This document shows positions 6,177-13,663 of a stretch of 17,298 nt of DNA, in pieces (positions within the stretch are counted from its first letter, which is position 1; every line of letters starts with the position of its first letter). The translations under genes were made by a program, and so were the position numbers. The notes beneath the pieces are model-generated. The model saw only the letters and a program-made list of their open reading frames with translations. It did no database searches and was not told the origin of the DNA. This stretch comes from a candidate division TM6 bacterium UASB124 (GTDB lineage Bacteria > Babelota > Babeliae > Babelales > RVW-14): assembly GCA_945872225.1 (NCBI GenBank), contig CAMBZK010000010.1:1-17298 (forward strand). Reading direction: 5' to 3'.

Positions 6177-7672
6177 TCAAAACCTATTTTTTGATCGGGA
6201 TCAGTCTTCACGGCGCCACGAAATTGGAGCACCTCATCATCACCATCATTAATGATTGGCCTCATTTTTTCAATATGACTACCCGTAGGACTTTTTTCCA
6301 TTGCTTCGCGGAGTTTTTTTGCATACCCAAGTTTATTTTCTTGACGCGTACGCCCAATAGCAAGGGCATCTGCTGGTACATCATTATTTACCACTGACCC
6401 CGCGGCAGTGTATGCGTCTTTACCAACAGTAATGGGGGCAATAAGGGTATTGTTGCTGCCAACAAATGCACCGTCTTCAACAACGGTTTCGCTTTTTTTG
6501 ACACCATCATAGTTGCATGTAACCGTACCAGCACCAATATTAACCTTACTGCCGATAGTTGCATCACCAATATATGAAAGATGCTTTATCTTCGAAGCCT
6601 CACCAACCGTTGCTGTCTTGACCTCAACAAAGTTACCAATCTGAACATCGTTAGCAACCGTCACATTTTGACGAAGCCGAGCAAAGGGCCCAACATGAAC
6701 ATTGCTACCAATAGTACTATGCTGCACTACCGAGTGGGAGTGAATGGTCGTATTGTCAGCAATGGTCGTATCTTCGATAATCGTAAAGGCACCAACAAAA
6801 CATTCTTCGCCAATGCTTGTATTACCAAGCAAATGAACACCTGTCCCAATAAATGACCCTGCGCCAATGGTCACGTTGATATCAATATGAATACTCTGCG
6901 CAAGCTCAAAGCGTATCCCACGAGCCATCCAGTACTTAATAAATTCAGAACGCTTGATCTGCTCAACACCCCACAAATCTTGCAACGTGTTGACGCCACG
7001 AACCAAATCATACGGCACAGAAACAGCCTTTACACCAAGTTTTTCCTTGCAAGCAATTGCCACTAATTCTGGCAAATACATTTCGCCCGTTACCGAGCTC
7101 TTACCAAGCTGTGTGATATGCGCTTCTAAAAAATCTCTACGCATCACATACACACCAGCATTGATGCGATTAATAACACGCTGCTCATCGGTACAATCTT
7201 TTTCTTCAACAATCTCAAACACGCCATCATGCTCAAGTACACGGCCATAACCATGAGGATCAAGAACATAGGCCGTACAAAAGGTCACCGCAGCATGAGC
7301 TTTTGCATGCTCTTCTAGTAATTGGCCAATAAGCTCTTTGTTGATCAATGGCATATCGCCATACAAAATAAGAATATTATCAGCATCCCATGTATCTTTA
7401 CTGCACAACACCGCATGCCCTGTCCCCAGTTGCTCCGTTTGCAGTACAACAGAAACATCTTTTATGCCGGCTGTTGCAACAGCAGCCTGTACCTCTTCAG
7501 CCTGATGCCCTAAAATAAGCGTCATTGGTACTTGGTGTGCTTCAAGCGCGTGCAAGGGATAGAGCAGCATTTCTTGCCCGCAAATACTTGAAAGCAATTT
7601 GCTTTTTTTTGTCTTAAAACGACTCGATTTCCCAGCTGCCAAAACAACTGCTCGTGTGGTAGATGTAACCAT
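6173..7672 (-). CDS. glmU: bifunctional UDP-GlcNAc pyrophosphorylase / glucosamine-1-phosphate acetyltransferase
   Basis: Makes UDP-GlcNAc from glucosamine-1-P, acetyl-CoA and UTP, feeding peptidoglycan and lipid A. N-terminal uridylyltransferase (1-230): LAAGKSSRF (11-19), a Lys at K25 in KKSKLL where the family usually has P-K, QLGTGHA (81-87), YGDMPLI (104-110; D106) and GVN (226-228). C-terminal left-handed beta helix (about 262-440) with hexapeptide repeats, ARLRQN (331-336), GNFVEVK (346-352), catalytic H364 and NYDG (387-390), all in E. coli GlmU order. At 499 aa it is about 40 residues longer than usual; the extra tail (about 455-499) is charged and ends DPDQKIGFE. AGAGGA lies just upstream of the ATG. 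First gene of a two-gene leftward operon with sbcD. Confidence 0.95.
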   Translation of the reverse strand: MVTSTTRAVVLAAGKSSRFKTKKSKLLSSICGQEMLLYPLHALEAHQVPMTLILGHQAEEVQAAVATAGIKDVSVVLQTEQLGTGHAVLCSKDTWDADNILILYGDMPLINKELIGQLLEEHAKAHAAVTFCTAYVLDPHGYGRVLEHDGVFEIVEEKDCTDEQRVINRINAGVYVMRRDFLEAHITQLGKSSVTGEMYLPELVAIACKEKLGVKAVSVPYDLVRGVNTLQDLWGVEQIKRSEFIKYWMARGIRFELAQSIHIDINVTIGAGSFIGTGVHLLGNTSIGEECFVGAFTIIEDTTIADNTTIHSHSVVQHSTIGSNVHVGPFARLRQNVTVANDVQIGNFVEVKTATVGEASKIKHLSYIGDATIGSKVNIGAGTVTCNYDGVKKSETVVEDGAFVGSNNTLIAPITVGKDAYTAAGSVVNNDVPADALAIGRTRQENKLGYAKKLREAMEKSPTGSHIEKMRPIINDGDDEVLQFRGAVKTDPDQKIGFE

Positions 7673-7689
7673 GACATCCTCTCTGGCTA

Positions 7690-7702
7690 GGCGCTCAGCG
7701 CC
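7690..7702 (-). promoter_or_regulatory. GC-rich hairpin in the glmU 5' leader
   Basis: GGCGC TCA GCGCC forms a perfect 5-bp all-G/C stem 18 nt upstream of the glmU ATG, just before its AGAGGA ribosome binding site. It stands out in an A/T-rich leader. It could modulate translation initiation, or mark the 3' end of something upstream, but there is no T tract on either side. Confidence 0.3.
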
Positions 7703-7859
7703 CTGCTTAAAGGTTTATTGTTTATTTTTCTTCAAAAAAATCTATTTCTAGCTTAAAATGACACACCATGATACCTGCATAATTACAGAGATTGCAAATA
7801 GTTATTGAAATATAAAAACACACGTTTAAATCGCTGCTTTTTTACTCTGATAGCACCAA

Positions 7860-7865
7860 TATAAA
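7860..7865 (+). promoter_or_regulatory. possible -10 element for the tRNA-Ser / sulP transcript
   Basis: TATAAA ends 11 nt before the first base of the tRNA, which would give a start about 5 nt upstream of the mature 5' end. No good -35 lies at the right distance; the region reads CTTTTTTTAC. The 204-nt gap between glmU and the tRNA separates divergent transcripts and must hold promoters both ways. A leftward glmU promoter could not be placed with confidence. Confidence 0.35.
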
Positions 7866-7876
7866 CGCTACTTTAC

Positions 7877-7968
7877 GGAGAGGTGGCTGAGTGGTTGAAA
7901 GCGGCCGCCTCGAAAGCGGCTATACCTGGAAACAGGTATCGTGGGTTCAAATCCCACCCTCTCCGCCA
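7877..7968 (+). tRNA. tRNA-Ser (anticodon CGA)
   Basis: Reads the UCG codon. The acceptor stem GGAGAGG (7877-7883) pairs fully with CCTCTCC (7958-7964), followed by discriminator G7965 and a genome-encoded CCA (7966-7968). The anticodon stem GCCGC/GCGGC encloses loop CTCGAAA, with anticodon CGA at 7911-7913. A long variable arm TACCTG-GAAA-CAGGTA confirms class II (Ser) identity. The T arm GTGGG-TTCAAAT-CCCAC is perfect. At 92 nt with CCA it is a normal tRNA-Ser. The sulP start codon is 6 nt after the CCA. Confidence 0.97.
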
Positions 7969-7974
7969 AATAAT

Positions 7975-9603
7975 ATGTTAATACCCTATCTAAAAATTAT
8001 TCGTGCCAACTTGCTTTCTGGTATCACTGTTGGACTCGTCTCAGTGCCAGTGTGCATTTCTCTTGCCGTCGCTTCAGGAGCAACTCCTGTAATGGGAATT
8101 ATCACTGCTACTTGGGCAGGCTTTGTAGCAGCACTTGCTGGCGGTAGTAATTTTAATATCACTGGACCTACCGGTGCGCTTGCAGGCCTGCTTAGCACTT
8201 ATGCAATGCATTTTGGCATAGACTGCCTTCCAATGCTTGCCATTTTATCAGGCATTATTATCTATGGCTGCTATCAACTACGGTTTGAGCGGTATCTAAT
8301 GTTTATTCCAAGCAGTGCACTACACGGTTTTATTCTAGGTATTGCTGGCATCATTTTTATTAATCAGATTGATAGTGCGTTAGGACTTGCAGCACCAGTG
8401 AGTGCCCCGAATTTAGGGGCAAAACTGTTTGCAACCTTGCATTATATTCATCTGTTATACCCACCAGCGCTCTTCATTTTTACTGTTTTTTTTCTTGGAC
8501 TTATGGCTTTTTCGCTCTGGCTTCCGCGATTACCAGGAGCAATTGTCCTCACGCCTATCGGTATTATTGTTGGTTATTGCTCAAGCACCGGCCTTCTGCC
8601 ATGGTCCATCCAAACGCTGAGCACGCGGTATGGAGCAATCAATGCAACAATCCTAGAGATACCTGTTTTTCAGTTTAGATTTGCCTACCTCATACCAGCT
8701 TTTTGCATAGCAGCAATATCAATTATTGAAACGCTAATATCAGCCAGAATTGCCGACACCACGACCAAAACAAAGCACGACAAACGGCAAGAAATACTTG
8801 GGTTATCGCTTTCTAATATTGTTACAGGTTTTGTAGGAGGTATCCCATCAACAGCATCTCTTGCTCGTACAGCTCTAAATATTAGCAGCGGAAGCACAAG
8901 TAAGTTTTCGGGAGCTATTGCTGGCATATGCGTTGGCCTTATTTCATCCCTCGTACTACCTTTTTTTTCTTATTTACCAATGCCCGTAATTGCAGCGCTT
9001 CTTGTTTTTGTTGCATTTCGCATGCTTCAAGTTGAGCACTTTGCGCGCATATATAAGCACGATAAAAAACATTTTGCCTTAGCTCTCATTGTAGCAATCA
9101 TCACTATCTATGATGACCCAATCGTCGGCATTCTGTTTGGGGCGCTTATGGCAATGCTCATTTTGATGGAAAAATTCTCACGCGGGGACCATGAAATTTT
9201 ACTACAATCGCTCGAAACTCAAGATACAGCCCCTGCTGGCACGCCTGCCGTAAGCGATACCTTGGTCTATAGTATTAAGGGCCCACTCGCCTACATTAAT
9301 GCTCAAGCACACAGCAAACACCTTGATAACATTCCTGCTAATATCACCAGCATTATTATCGATATTCATGACATGCATTTTATTGATGCTGATGGCACCC
9401 AAGCGCTTATGGATATTATTCAGATTCTACAAACAAAAAATCTAATCATTATCTTAGTCGGCCCATCGCCACGCATTGCTCACTTTCTTGAAGATACAAA
9501 GACCTATGCAACCATGCAAAAAAACGGGTTTGTTTGCCAAACACTAAATGACGCATACTTCCGTGTTCACCGTGCAATCCCAGAAAAAAATGTTATTGTT
9601 TGA
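7975..9603 (+). CDS. SulP/SLC26-family anion transporter with C-terminal STAS domain
   Basis: Inner-membrane transporter of the sulfate permease family (known substrates include sulfate, bicarbonate and organic anions; the substrate here cannot be read from sequence). The 542-aa protein has a SulP core of ten or more membrane segments (about 10-405), including the signatures VGLVSVPVCISLAVASG (about 19-35), NITGPTGALAGLL and GGIPSTASLARTALNISSGS. A cytoplasmic STAS domain follows (about 430-530), with IDIHDMHFIDADGTQAL at the usual anti-sigma-antagonist-like motif. The position that is often a regulatory Ser/Thr reads Ala-Asp-Gly here. The start is the ATG at 7975; the same frame runs back through the tRNA to 7891, but those codons are tRNA sequence. 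No Shine-Dalgarno fits between the tRNA end and this ATG, so translation may be leaderless-like after tRNA processing. Confidence 0.93.
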   Translation: MLIPYLKIIRANLLSGITVGLVSVPVCISLAVASGATPVMGIITATWAGFVAALAGGSNFNITGPTGALAGLLSTYAMHFGIDCLPMLAILSGIIIYGCYQLRFERYLMFIPSSALHGFILGIAGIIFINQIDSALGLAAPVSAPNLGAKLFATLHYIHLLYPPALFIFTVFFLGLMAFSLWLPRLPGAIVLTPIGIIVGYCSSTGLLPWSIQTLSTRYGAINATILEIPVFQFRFAYLIPAFCIAAISIIETLISARIADTTTKTKHDKRQEILGLSLSNIVTGFVGGIPSTASLARTALNISSGSTSKFSGAIAGICVGLISSLVLPFFSYLPMPVIAALLVFVAFRMLQVEHFARIYKHDKKHFALALIVAIITIYDDPIVGILFGALMAMLILMEKFSRGDHEILLQSLETQDTAPAGTPAVSDTLVYSIKGPLAYINAQAHSKHLDNIPANITSIIIDIHDMHFIDADGTQALMDIIQILQTKNLIIILVGPSPRIAHFLEDTKTYATMQKNGFVCQTLNDAYFRVHRAIPEKNVIV

Positions 9604-9649
9604 CGCTCGTCATTCTTTGCCGTAAAACTATACGCTAGTGTAATGGACG

Positions 9650-9655
9650 TATAAT
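9650..9655 (+). promoter_or_regulatory. consensus -10 box upstream of the Nudix-cupin gene run
   Basis: A perfect TATAAT lies 24 nt before the ATG at 9680, in the 76-nt gap after sulP. No matching -35 (9626-9633 reads AACTATAC) and no extended -10 TGn are visible. A start near 9661-9662 would leave an 18-nt leader containing the GGGGT ribosome binding site (9671-9675). This is the likely head of the long rightward transcript. Confidence 0.5.
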
Positions 9656-9679
9656 CCTCTTACCTCCGTTGGGGTAACA

Positions 9680-10195
9680 ATGAAAAAATTGGTGCTTACT
9701 ATTCCAAGCAATAGTAGTGAATTATGGTTAAATGACATTGGTATACTCGTTATCAATGATCAGTACGAAATGTTGCTCCACAAAATATCGCCAACAACAG
9801 CTCACCATGCTGTATGGGAAACCCCTTATTTTTTGCGCCATAACACAAGGCTAGGAAACCCCTACGATGCCGCACACCTTTTTCTAACAAACCTTGGCAT
9901 CCATGGCGAACTTCACGAGGCATTTACACCGTCACCAATACATCGCCAGGCAAAGCTTATACACATCAATCATCTCATCATCGCTTTAACATCAGCAAAA
10001 ACAACCGACCTACTCACGCAAAATACCGCCAGTCAATGCATATCATTTGACCATGTTATTCACGATGCACATGAGCACCCTGAATCATATGCCCTATGGT
10101 TTCGCAATTCACTTGATGGGGTTGCGCTATACTTGAAAAATCTGCTAAAACAGAGCAGACTACCCATACCGCAACAACAAGTAGAGCTATCGTAA
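9680..10195 (+). CDS. degenerate Nudix-fold protein related to type I IPP isomerase
   Basis: A 171-aa protein whose layout resembles type I isopentenyl-diphosphate isomerase: strand DIGILVINDQYEMLLHK (19-35), WETPYF (46-51), a Nudix-box-like segment ending DAAHLFLTNLGI (63-74), then HLIIAL strands and a C-terminal HPESYALWFRNSL (133-145) like the isomerase ending 'P..F.PWF'. The Nudix signature Gx5Ex7REUxEExGU is not met: R, E, E, E read H66, L67, T70, N71, and the first Glu is Leu. The Cys of the isomerase TNTCCSHP region is also absent. Fold retained, catalysis almost certainly lost; it may bind a ligand or partner. GGGGT precedes the ATG. The cupin gene follows after 19 nt. Confidence 0.6.
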   Translation: MKKLVLTIPSNSSELWLNDIGILVINDQYEMLLHKISPTTAHHAVWETPYFLRHNTRLGNPYDAAHLFLTNLGIHGELHEAFTPSPIHRQAKLIHINHLIIALTSAKTTDLLTQNTASQCISFDHVIHDAHEHPESYALWFRNSLDGVALYLKNLLKQSRLPIPQQQVELS

Positions 10196-10214
10196 AATAT
10201 GTTATTAGGACATC

Positions 10215-10628
10215 ATGTTAGAAGAAACGCGTTTGGGTTTTGTCATTAAACCAGCCCAGCTGGAGTGCATTGTTGAAAAAGTTTGGGGCCATGAAGAATG
10301 GATTGCCAACAATGCTCAATACTGTGGGAAAAAAATGGTGTTTAAAGGTGGCTACCAATGCTCATGGCACCACCACAAAATAAAAGATGAAACATTTTAC
10401 GTACAGTCCGGTCGTATTGTGCTTGAAACAGAAGATAATGGCATCTACCAAAGACGCATAATGCTGCCTGGTGATGTATCACACATTACGCCACTTATTT
10501 GGCACCGTTTATCAGCAATAGACAATACTGAGGTTTTTGAGTTTTCAACGTTTCACATGGAAGAAGACTCATACCGCAGAACAGAGAGTGGCGTAGCGGA
10601 TTTCAAGACCATGGGTATAACCCTGTGA
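10215..10628 (+). CDS. cupin-domain protein, mannose-6-phosphate-isomerase-like
   Basis: A 137-aa single-domain cupin. Motif 1 spans G46 to G66: H52 and H54 in CSWHHHKIKDE plus E59 are the expected metal ligands. Motif 2 is PGDVSHITPLIWH (85-97), with H97 as the fourth ligand. The VEKVWGHEEWIANN start and YCGKK segment resemble small cupins annotated as sugar-phosphate isomerase or mannose-6-P isomerase type II-like proteins in nucleotide-sugar clusters. All four metal ligands are present, so a metal-dependent sugar isomerase or epimerase is plausible; the substrate is unknown. TTAGGA precedes the ATG. Its stop overlaps the GTG start of the next gene (GTGA). Confidence 0.75.
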   Translation: MLEETRLGFVIKPAQLECIVEKVWGHEEWIANNAQYCGKKMVFKGGYQCSWHHHKIKDETFYVQSGRIVLETEDNGIYQRRIMLPGDVSHITPLIWHRLSAIDNTEVFEFSTFHMEEDSYRRTESGVADFKTMGITL

Positions 10629-11179
10629 GCATTAAACGCCTTTTGCTGCTCAGCAGTATTTTAATCATCATTGGCTTTCTTTTTTTAATGCTCCAGCGCA
10701 ACTGGCTGATTATTCACGTTGCCTATTTTCCTTTTTCGCCATCAGCTGCTACCAGCAGCAAAAATACTGCGGTCTCGTACCAAAAACAAATTGGCATAGA
10801 CTATTACAAAAATAACGCCTGGGTTCACGAAGAATGCACGGCCATGTGGCATGAAAATGATCTGGCACAAACACTAAAGCAGATCATTAAACAGTGGCTC
10901 AATGTCCTACAAGACGCACACCTGTTGCGCCCACACGTAGCCGTTGCTACCGTTGCAGTTGCCAGCACTAATAGCGAAGCATATATTTCCTTTGACAACA
11001 CACTCTTTTCAAAAGAAATGTCGATCAGGCGCAAATGGCTTATTATTGAAAGTTTATGCAAAACTATCAGAGGCAATGAGCTTACGCTCCAATCATTAAC
11101 CCTATTGCATCATGATCGCATTATGGACGACGACCACCTTGATTTCAGCCATCCTCTTTCACTTGAAAGTCGTCTATAA
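10625..11179 (+). CDS. membrane-anchored protein with a GerMN-like domain
   Basis: A 184-aa protein with a GTG start overlapping the cupin stop (GTGA). A single N-terminal membrane helix (about 5-23) is followed by a Ser/Thr-rich linker and a soluble region likely outside the cytoplasm. Residues about 55-180 follow the GerMN pattern: a short strand, a long amphipathic helix (DLAQTLKQIIKQWL, 79-92), VAVATVAVASTNSEAYISFD (105-124), a helix WLIIESLCKTI (138-148), and a final DDHLDFSHPL (169-178) resembling the domain's usual 'GHIDLSRPL' ending. GerMN proteins are envelope-associated with poorly defined roles (spore germination and envelope proteins elsewhere). Recognition is by pattern only. Confidence 0.5.
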   Translation: MSIKRLLLLSSILIIIGFLFLMLQRNWLIIHVAYFPFSPSAATSSKNTAVSYQKQIGIDYYKNNAWVHEECTAMWHENDLAQTLKQIIKQWLNVLQDAHLLRPHVAVATVAVASTNSEAYISFDNTLFSKEMSIRRKWLIIESLCKTIRGNELTLQSLTLLHHDRIMDDDHLDFSHPLSLESRL

Positions 11180-11232
11180 ATTATGTCGTTAAAAGCACTA
11201 TTTTTATTTTCACTAGCCTAACAAGGTACCCG

Positions 11233-12069
11233 ATGAAACCAACCATTTTTTCTTACATGCTACTTCTTTGCTGTTTTAACAGCATCCTCAATACAGCAAG
11301 CCCGATTATTTCTGCTGGTACTATTGCTATCCCCTTGCAAGAAATAACAGAATGCGCTCACCAAAATATCATTGGCAGAGCTCCTGAATACAAAGCAGAA
11401 GAAGCTATGAGAGGAGCATCGAATACGGTCGCCCTTATTCTTAATGGCCTAGCCCAGACGTGCTCACATGTCAGCCAGGCACTCCCTCAAAATCCCTTGC
11501 AGCAAGTTGTCTTAGGTACCGTTGCCTCAAGCCTTGCAACAGCTGCTGCTGTTATTATTGATAGAAAGCAGCAGCGAGAGCAAAAGAAAACAGATCGCAC
11601 ACAACTAGCAAAAGTGCTTACTGATTTCACTATACAACTTGAACAAGCAGGCGATGGTGCTACCGCAACAATCCCTACAACAGCACTCTTTACCTCATTA
11701 AAATCAATTAAATCGCCCGCAAATAAACAAGCTTTTATTCGATTAATTCTTGATGAGGCAACCCTCTCTGACGACTTTGTATTTGATTGTGTTGATATTG
11801 CTGAAGATTATTTTACTACCCACGAAGATGCACTTACTGAAGCTATTAAAATATGCGTCGGGGTTGTTTTTGTTGACTGGCTTAGCAAGCAACAATGTAC
11901 GCAGCATGAATCGGTCATTGATCTAGCAACCGCACAAACAGGTGGACTCATTGTGTACACACCATCCGATACTGGCAATGAGCTACCAGAGCTGATTGAA
12001 CAAGTAGCATCGATCGTAACAACACGTCTTTTAACTGCTTACGCCACCATGATGTACATCAACTCATGA
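11233..12069 (+). CDS. exported protein of unknown function
   Basis: A 278-aa protein not recognised as any family. The hydrophobic N-terminus (about 5-22, with a small-residue site near A22/S23) looks like a signal peptide. Another hydrophobic stretch at about 90-109 (VVLGTVASSLATAAAVIIDR) could be a membrane helix, followed by a very basic/Gln segment RKQQREQKKTDR and a mainly helical region to the end. AAGG lies 7 nt before the ATG. The stop overlaps the psd start by 4 nt (ATGA), so the two are translationally linked and may share an envelope location, but nothing in the sequence indicates a lipid-related role. Confidence 0.7.
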   Translation: MKPTIFSYMLLLCCFNSILNTASPIISAGTIAIPLQEITECAHQNIIGRAPEYKAEEAMRGASNTVALILNGLAQTCSHVSQALPQNPLQQVVLGTVASSLATAAAVIIDRKQQREQKKTDRTQLAKVLTDFTIQLEQAGDGATATIPTTALFTSLKSIKSPANKQAFIRLILDEATLSDDFVFDCVDIAEDYFTTHEDALTEAIKICVGVVFVDWLSKQQCTQHESVIDLATAQTGGLIVYTPSDTGNELPELIEQVASIVTTRLLTAYATMMYINS

Positions 12070-12962
12070 AAAAAAATACCGCCCCTTTAGCTATTTTGTA
12101 TTATCAACATGATGTACTGGTCCCAGAACGGAATCATGCTTTTGACACACAGCGCTGGCTCTACCGATCGCGGCTAGGTAGCGCAGTGCGCACGGTATTA
12201 AAAACGCACATAGCAGCTCGGTGCGCTGGATGGTTTCATAATACCCATGCAAGCAGACACCTCATCGCCTCTTTTATAGAAGAGTACCGCATTTGCATCA
12301 CCGATTTTGTTGTCCCACCAGGTGGCTATAAATCATTCAATGATTTTTTTATACGAGCACTGCAACCAGATGTCCGCCCAATGCCAGATAATCAAGACCT
12401 TCCTGTAAGCCCAGCAGATGGGAAGTTGTTTGTCATTAACCACATCACACCAACGTGTACCTTCTTTGTAAAAGAGCTCCCTTTTGATCTCGTTTCTTTT
12501 TTGGGAAATGATGCACACGCACAATCGTTAAACAATGGCACGCTCTGCATGTTTCGCCTTGCACCATATGACTACCACCGCTTTCATACCCCTTGTGATG
12601 GCACCATAGAAAAAATAATACGTATCGCTGGCACGCTTGAATCAGTCAATCCTATCGCCTTTATGGCTGGCAAACAGCCACTCACAAGCAATGAACGGAT
12701 CGTCATCATGTACAAAACACAAACACATGGCACCATTGCTATCGTTGCAGTAGGAGCGCTCTTTGTTGGCAGTATCACGCTGACAAAAAAACAAGGCGAA
12801 CAGGTACATCGTGGTGATGAGCTAGGCTATTTCGCCTTTGGTGGCTCTACCGTCGTTGTTATATTTCCTGCTCACAGCATCAGCCCAAAAGAGCTGTTTT
12901 TAAGGCACTCTTTACAAGGATATGAAACAGCCGTCACGATAGGGACAGCAATTACGGATTGA
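12066..12962 (+). CDS. psd: phosphatidylserine decarboxylase proenzyme
   Basis: Converts phosphatidylserine to phosphatidylethanolamine at the inner membrane. The 298-aa protein shows KSFNDFFIRAL (89-99), SPADGKL with catalytic-triad D118, YDYHRFHTP (168-176) with active-site histidines H171/H174, and the autocleavage motif FGGST where S261 becomes the pyruvoyl group. Cleavage before S261 would give a beta chain of about 260 residues and a 38-residue alpha chain. GGST rather than LGST places it with the longer, Clostridium-like (type II) Psd group. Its ATG overlaps the upstream unknown gene's stop (ATGA). No phosphatidylserine synthase gene is in the window. Confidence 0.93.
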   Translation: MKKNTAPLAILYYQHDVLVPERNHAFDTQRWLYRSRLGSAVRTVLKTHIAARCAGWFHNTHASRHLIASFIEEYRICITDFVVPPGGYKSFNDFFIRALQPDVRPMPDNQDLPVSPADGKLFVINHITPTCTFFVKELPFDLVSFLGNDAHAQSLNNGTLCMFRLAPYDYHRFHTPCDGTIEKIIRIAGTLESVNPIAFMAGKQPLTSNERIVIMYKTQTHGTIAIVAVGALFVGSITLTKKQGEQVHRGDELGYFAFGGSTVVVIFPAHSISPKELFLRHSLQGYETAVTIGTAITD

Positions 12963-12986
12963 TCGAGAAAGAAGGAGATCGCCACT

Positions 12987-13643
12987 ATGCATATTTATCC
13001 ATCATTAATTTCATCTAATGTGCTTACACTTGAAAAAACACTGCAGCAATTTGATCGTTTATGCAACGGTTATCATCTTGACGTCATGGACGACCATTTT
13101 GTACCAAACTTAACCTGGGGGCCAACATTTATAAACGCCATCAGGCAAGCAACGCCCCTCCCATTGCACGTTCACCTCATGGTCGACAACCCTGAAATGT
13201 GGCTCAATCGCCTCAAGCTGCATGATGGCGACACTATCATTTTTCATTACGAAGCAGTAAGCAATGACGCTCACGCAAAGCGTATTATTGATCTCATAAA
13301 AGCATCTCGCTTACTCGCTGGTCTAGCGATCAATCCAAATACCGCACCAGAAAAAATACACCCAATCTTAGCGAATCTTGAAATGATTTTACTGATGACC
13401 GTGTATCCCGGATTTTCAGGACAATCATTTATTCCTGATGTGCTGAATAAGATCGCAACCATCAGAAAGATGCAGCAGCTTGTTGGAAATCATGCTACAA
13501 TGTGCCTTGACGGCGGTATTAATATGGATACCATGCCTCTTGTGCGTAAACATCAGGTACAGCACGTTGCCATTGCAACAGCAATTTTTGGGCAACCTGA
13601 TCCTGCTGACGCTATAAAACAGTTATACAGTTCGAATAATTAA
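12987..13643 (+). CDS. rpe: ribulose-phosphate 3-epimerase
   Basis: Interconverts ribulose-5-P and xylulose-5-P in the pentose phosphate pathway. The 218-aa TIM barrel has YPSLISSN (4-11), HLDVMDDHFVPN (30-41) with metal/catalytic H30 and D32, HVHLMV (61-66) with H63, MTVYPGFSGQSF (137-148) and LDGGIN (174-179) with catalytic D175. All four metal ligands are present. Two usually invariant spots differ slightly: MDGHFVPN reads MDDHFVPN and VNPGFGGQ reads VYPGFSGQ. A strong AAGGAGA (12972-12978) lies 8 nt before the ATG. It sits 24 nt after psd and 20 nt before the Ddl fusion, so is probably co-transcribed with both. Confidence 0.95.
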   Translation: MHIYPSLISSNVLTLEKTLQQFDRLCNGYHLDVMDDHFVPNLTWGPTFINAIRQATPLPLHVHLMVDNPEMWLNRLKLHDGDTIIFHYEAVSNDAHAKRIIDLIKASRLLAGLAINPNTAPEKIHPILANLEMILLMTVYPGFSGQSFIPDVLNKIATIRKMQQLVGNHATMCLDGGINMDTMPLVRKHQVQHVAIATAIFGQPDPADAIKQLYSSNN

Positions 13644-13663
13644 TTTGGTTATAAGGGTTGCTT

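Noticed and set aside
7703..7876. Search for a riboswitch or small RNA between glmU and the tRNA
   Set aside because: The stretch is A/T rich, with only one short GC hairpin next to it (7690-7702) and no conserved aptamer-like pairing that I could trace.
7891..7974. N-terminal extension of the SulP frame through the tRNA gene
   Set aside because: The 28 extra codons are exactly tRNA-Ser sequence, and SulP proteins do not need them; the ATG at 7975 is used.
9601..9612. TGACG/CGTCA inverted repeat overlapping the sulP stop
   Set aside because: Only 4-5 bp of stem and no T tract, so it is too weak to call a terminator.
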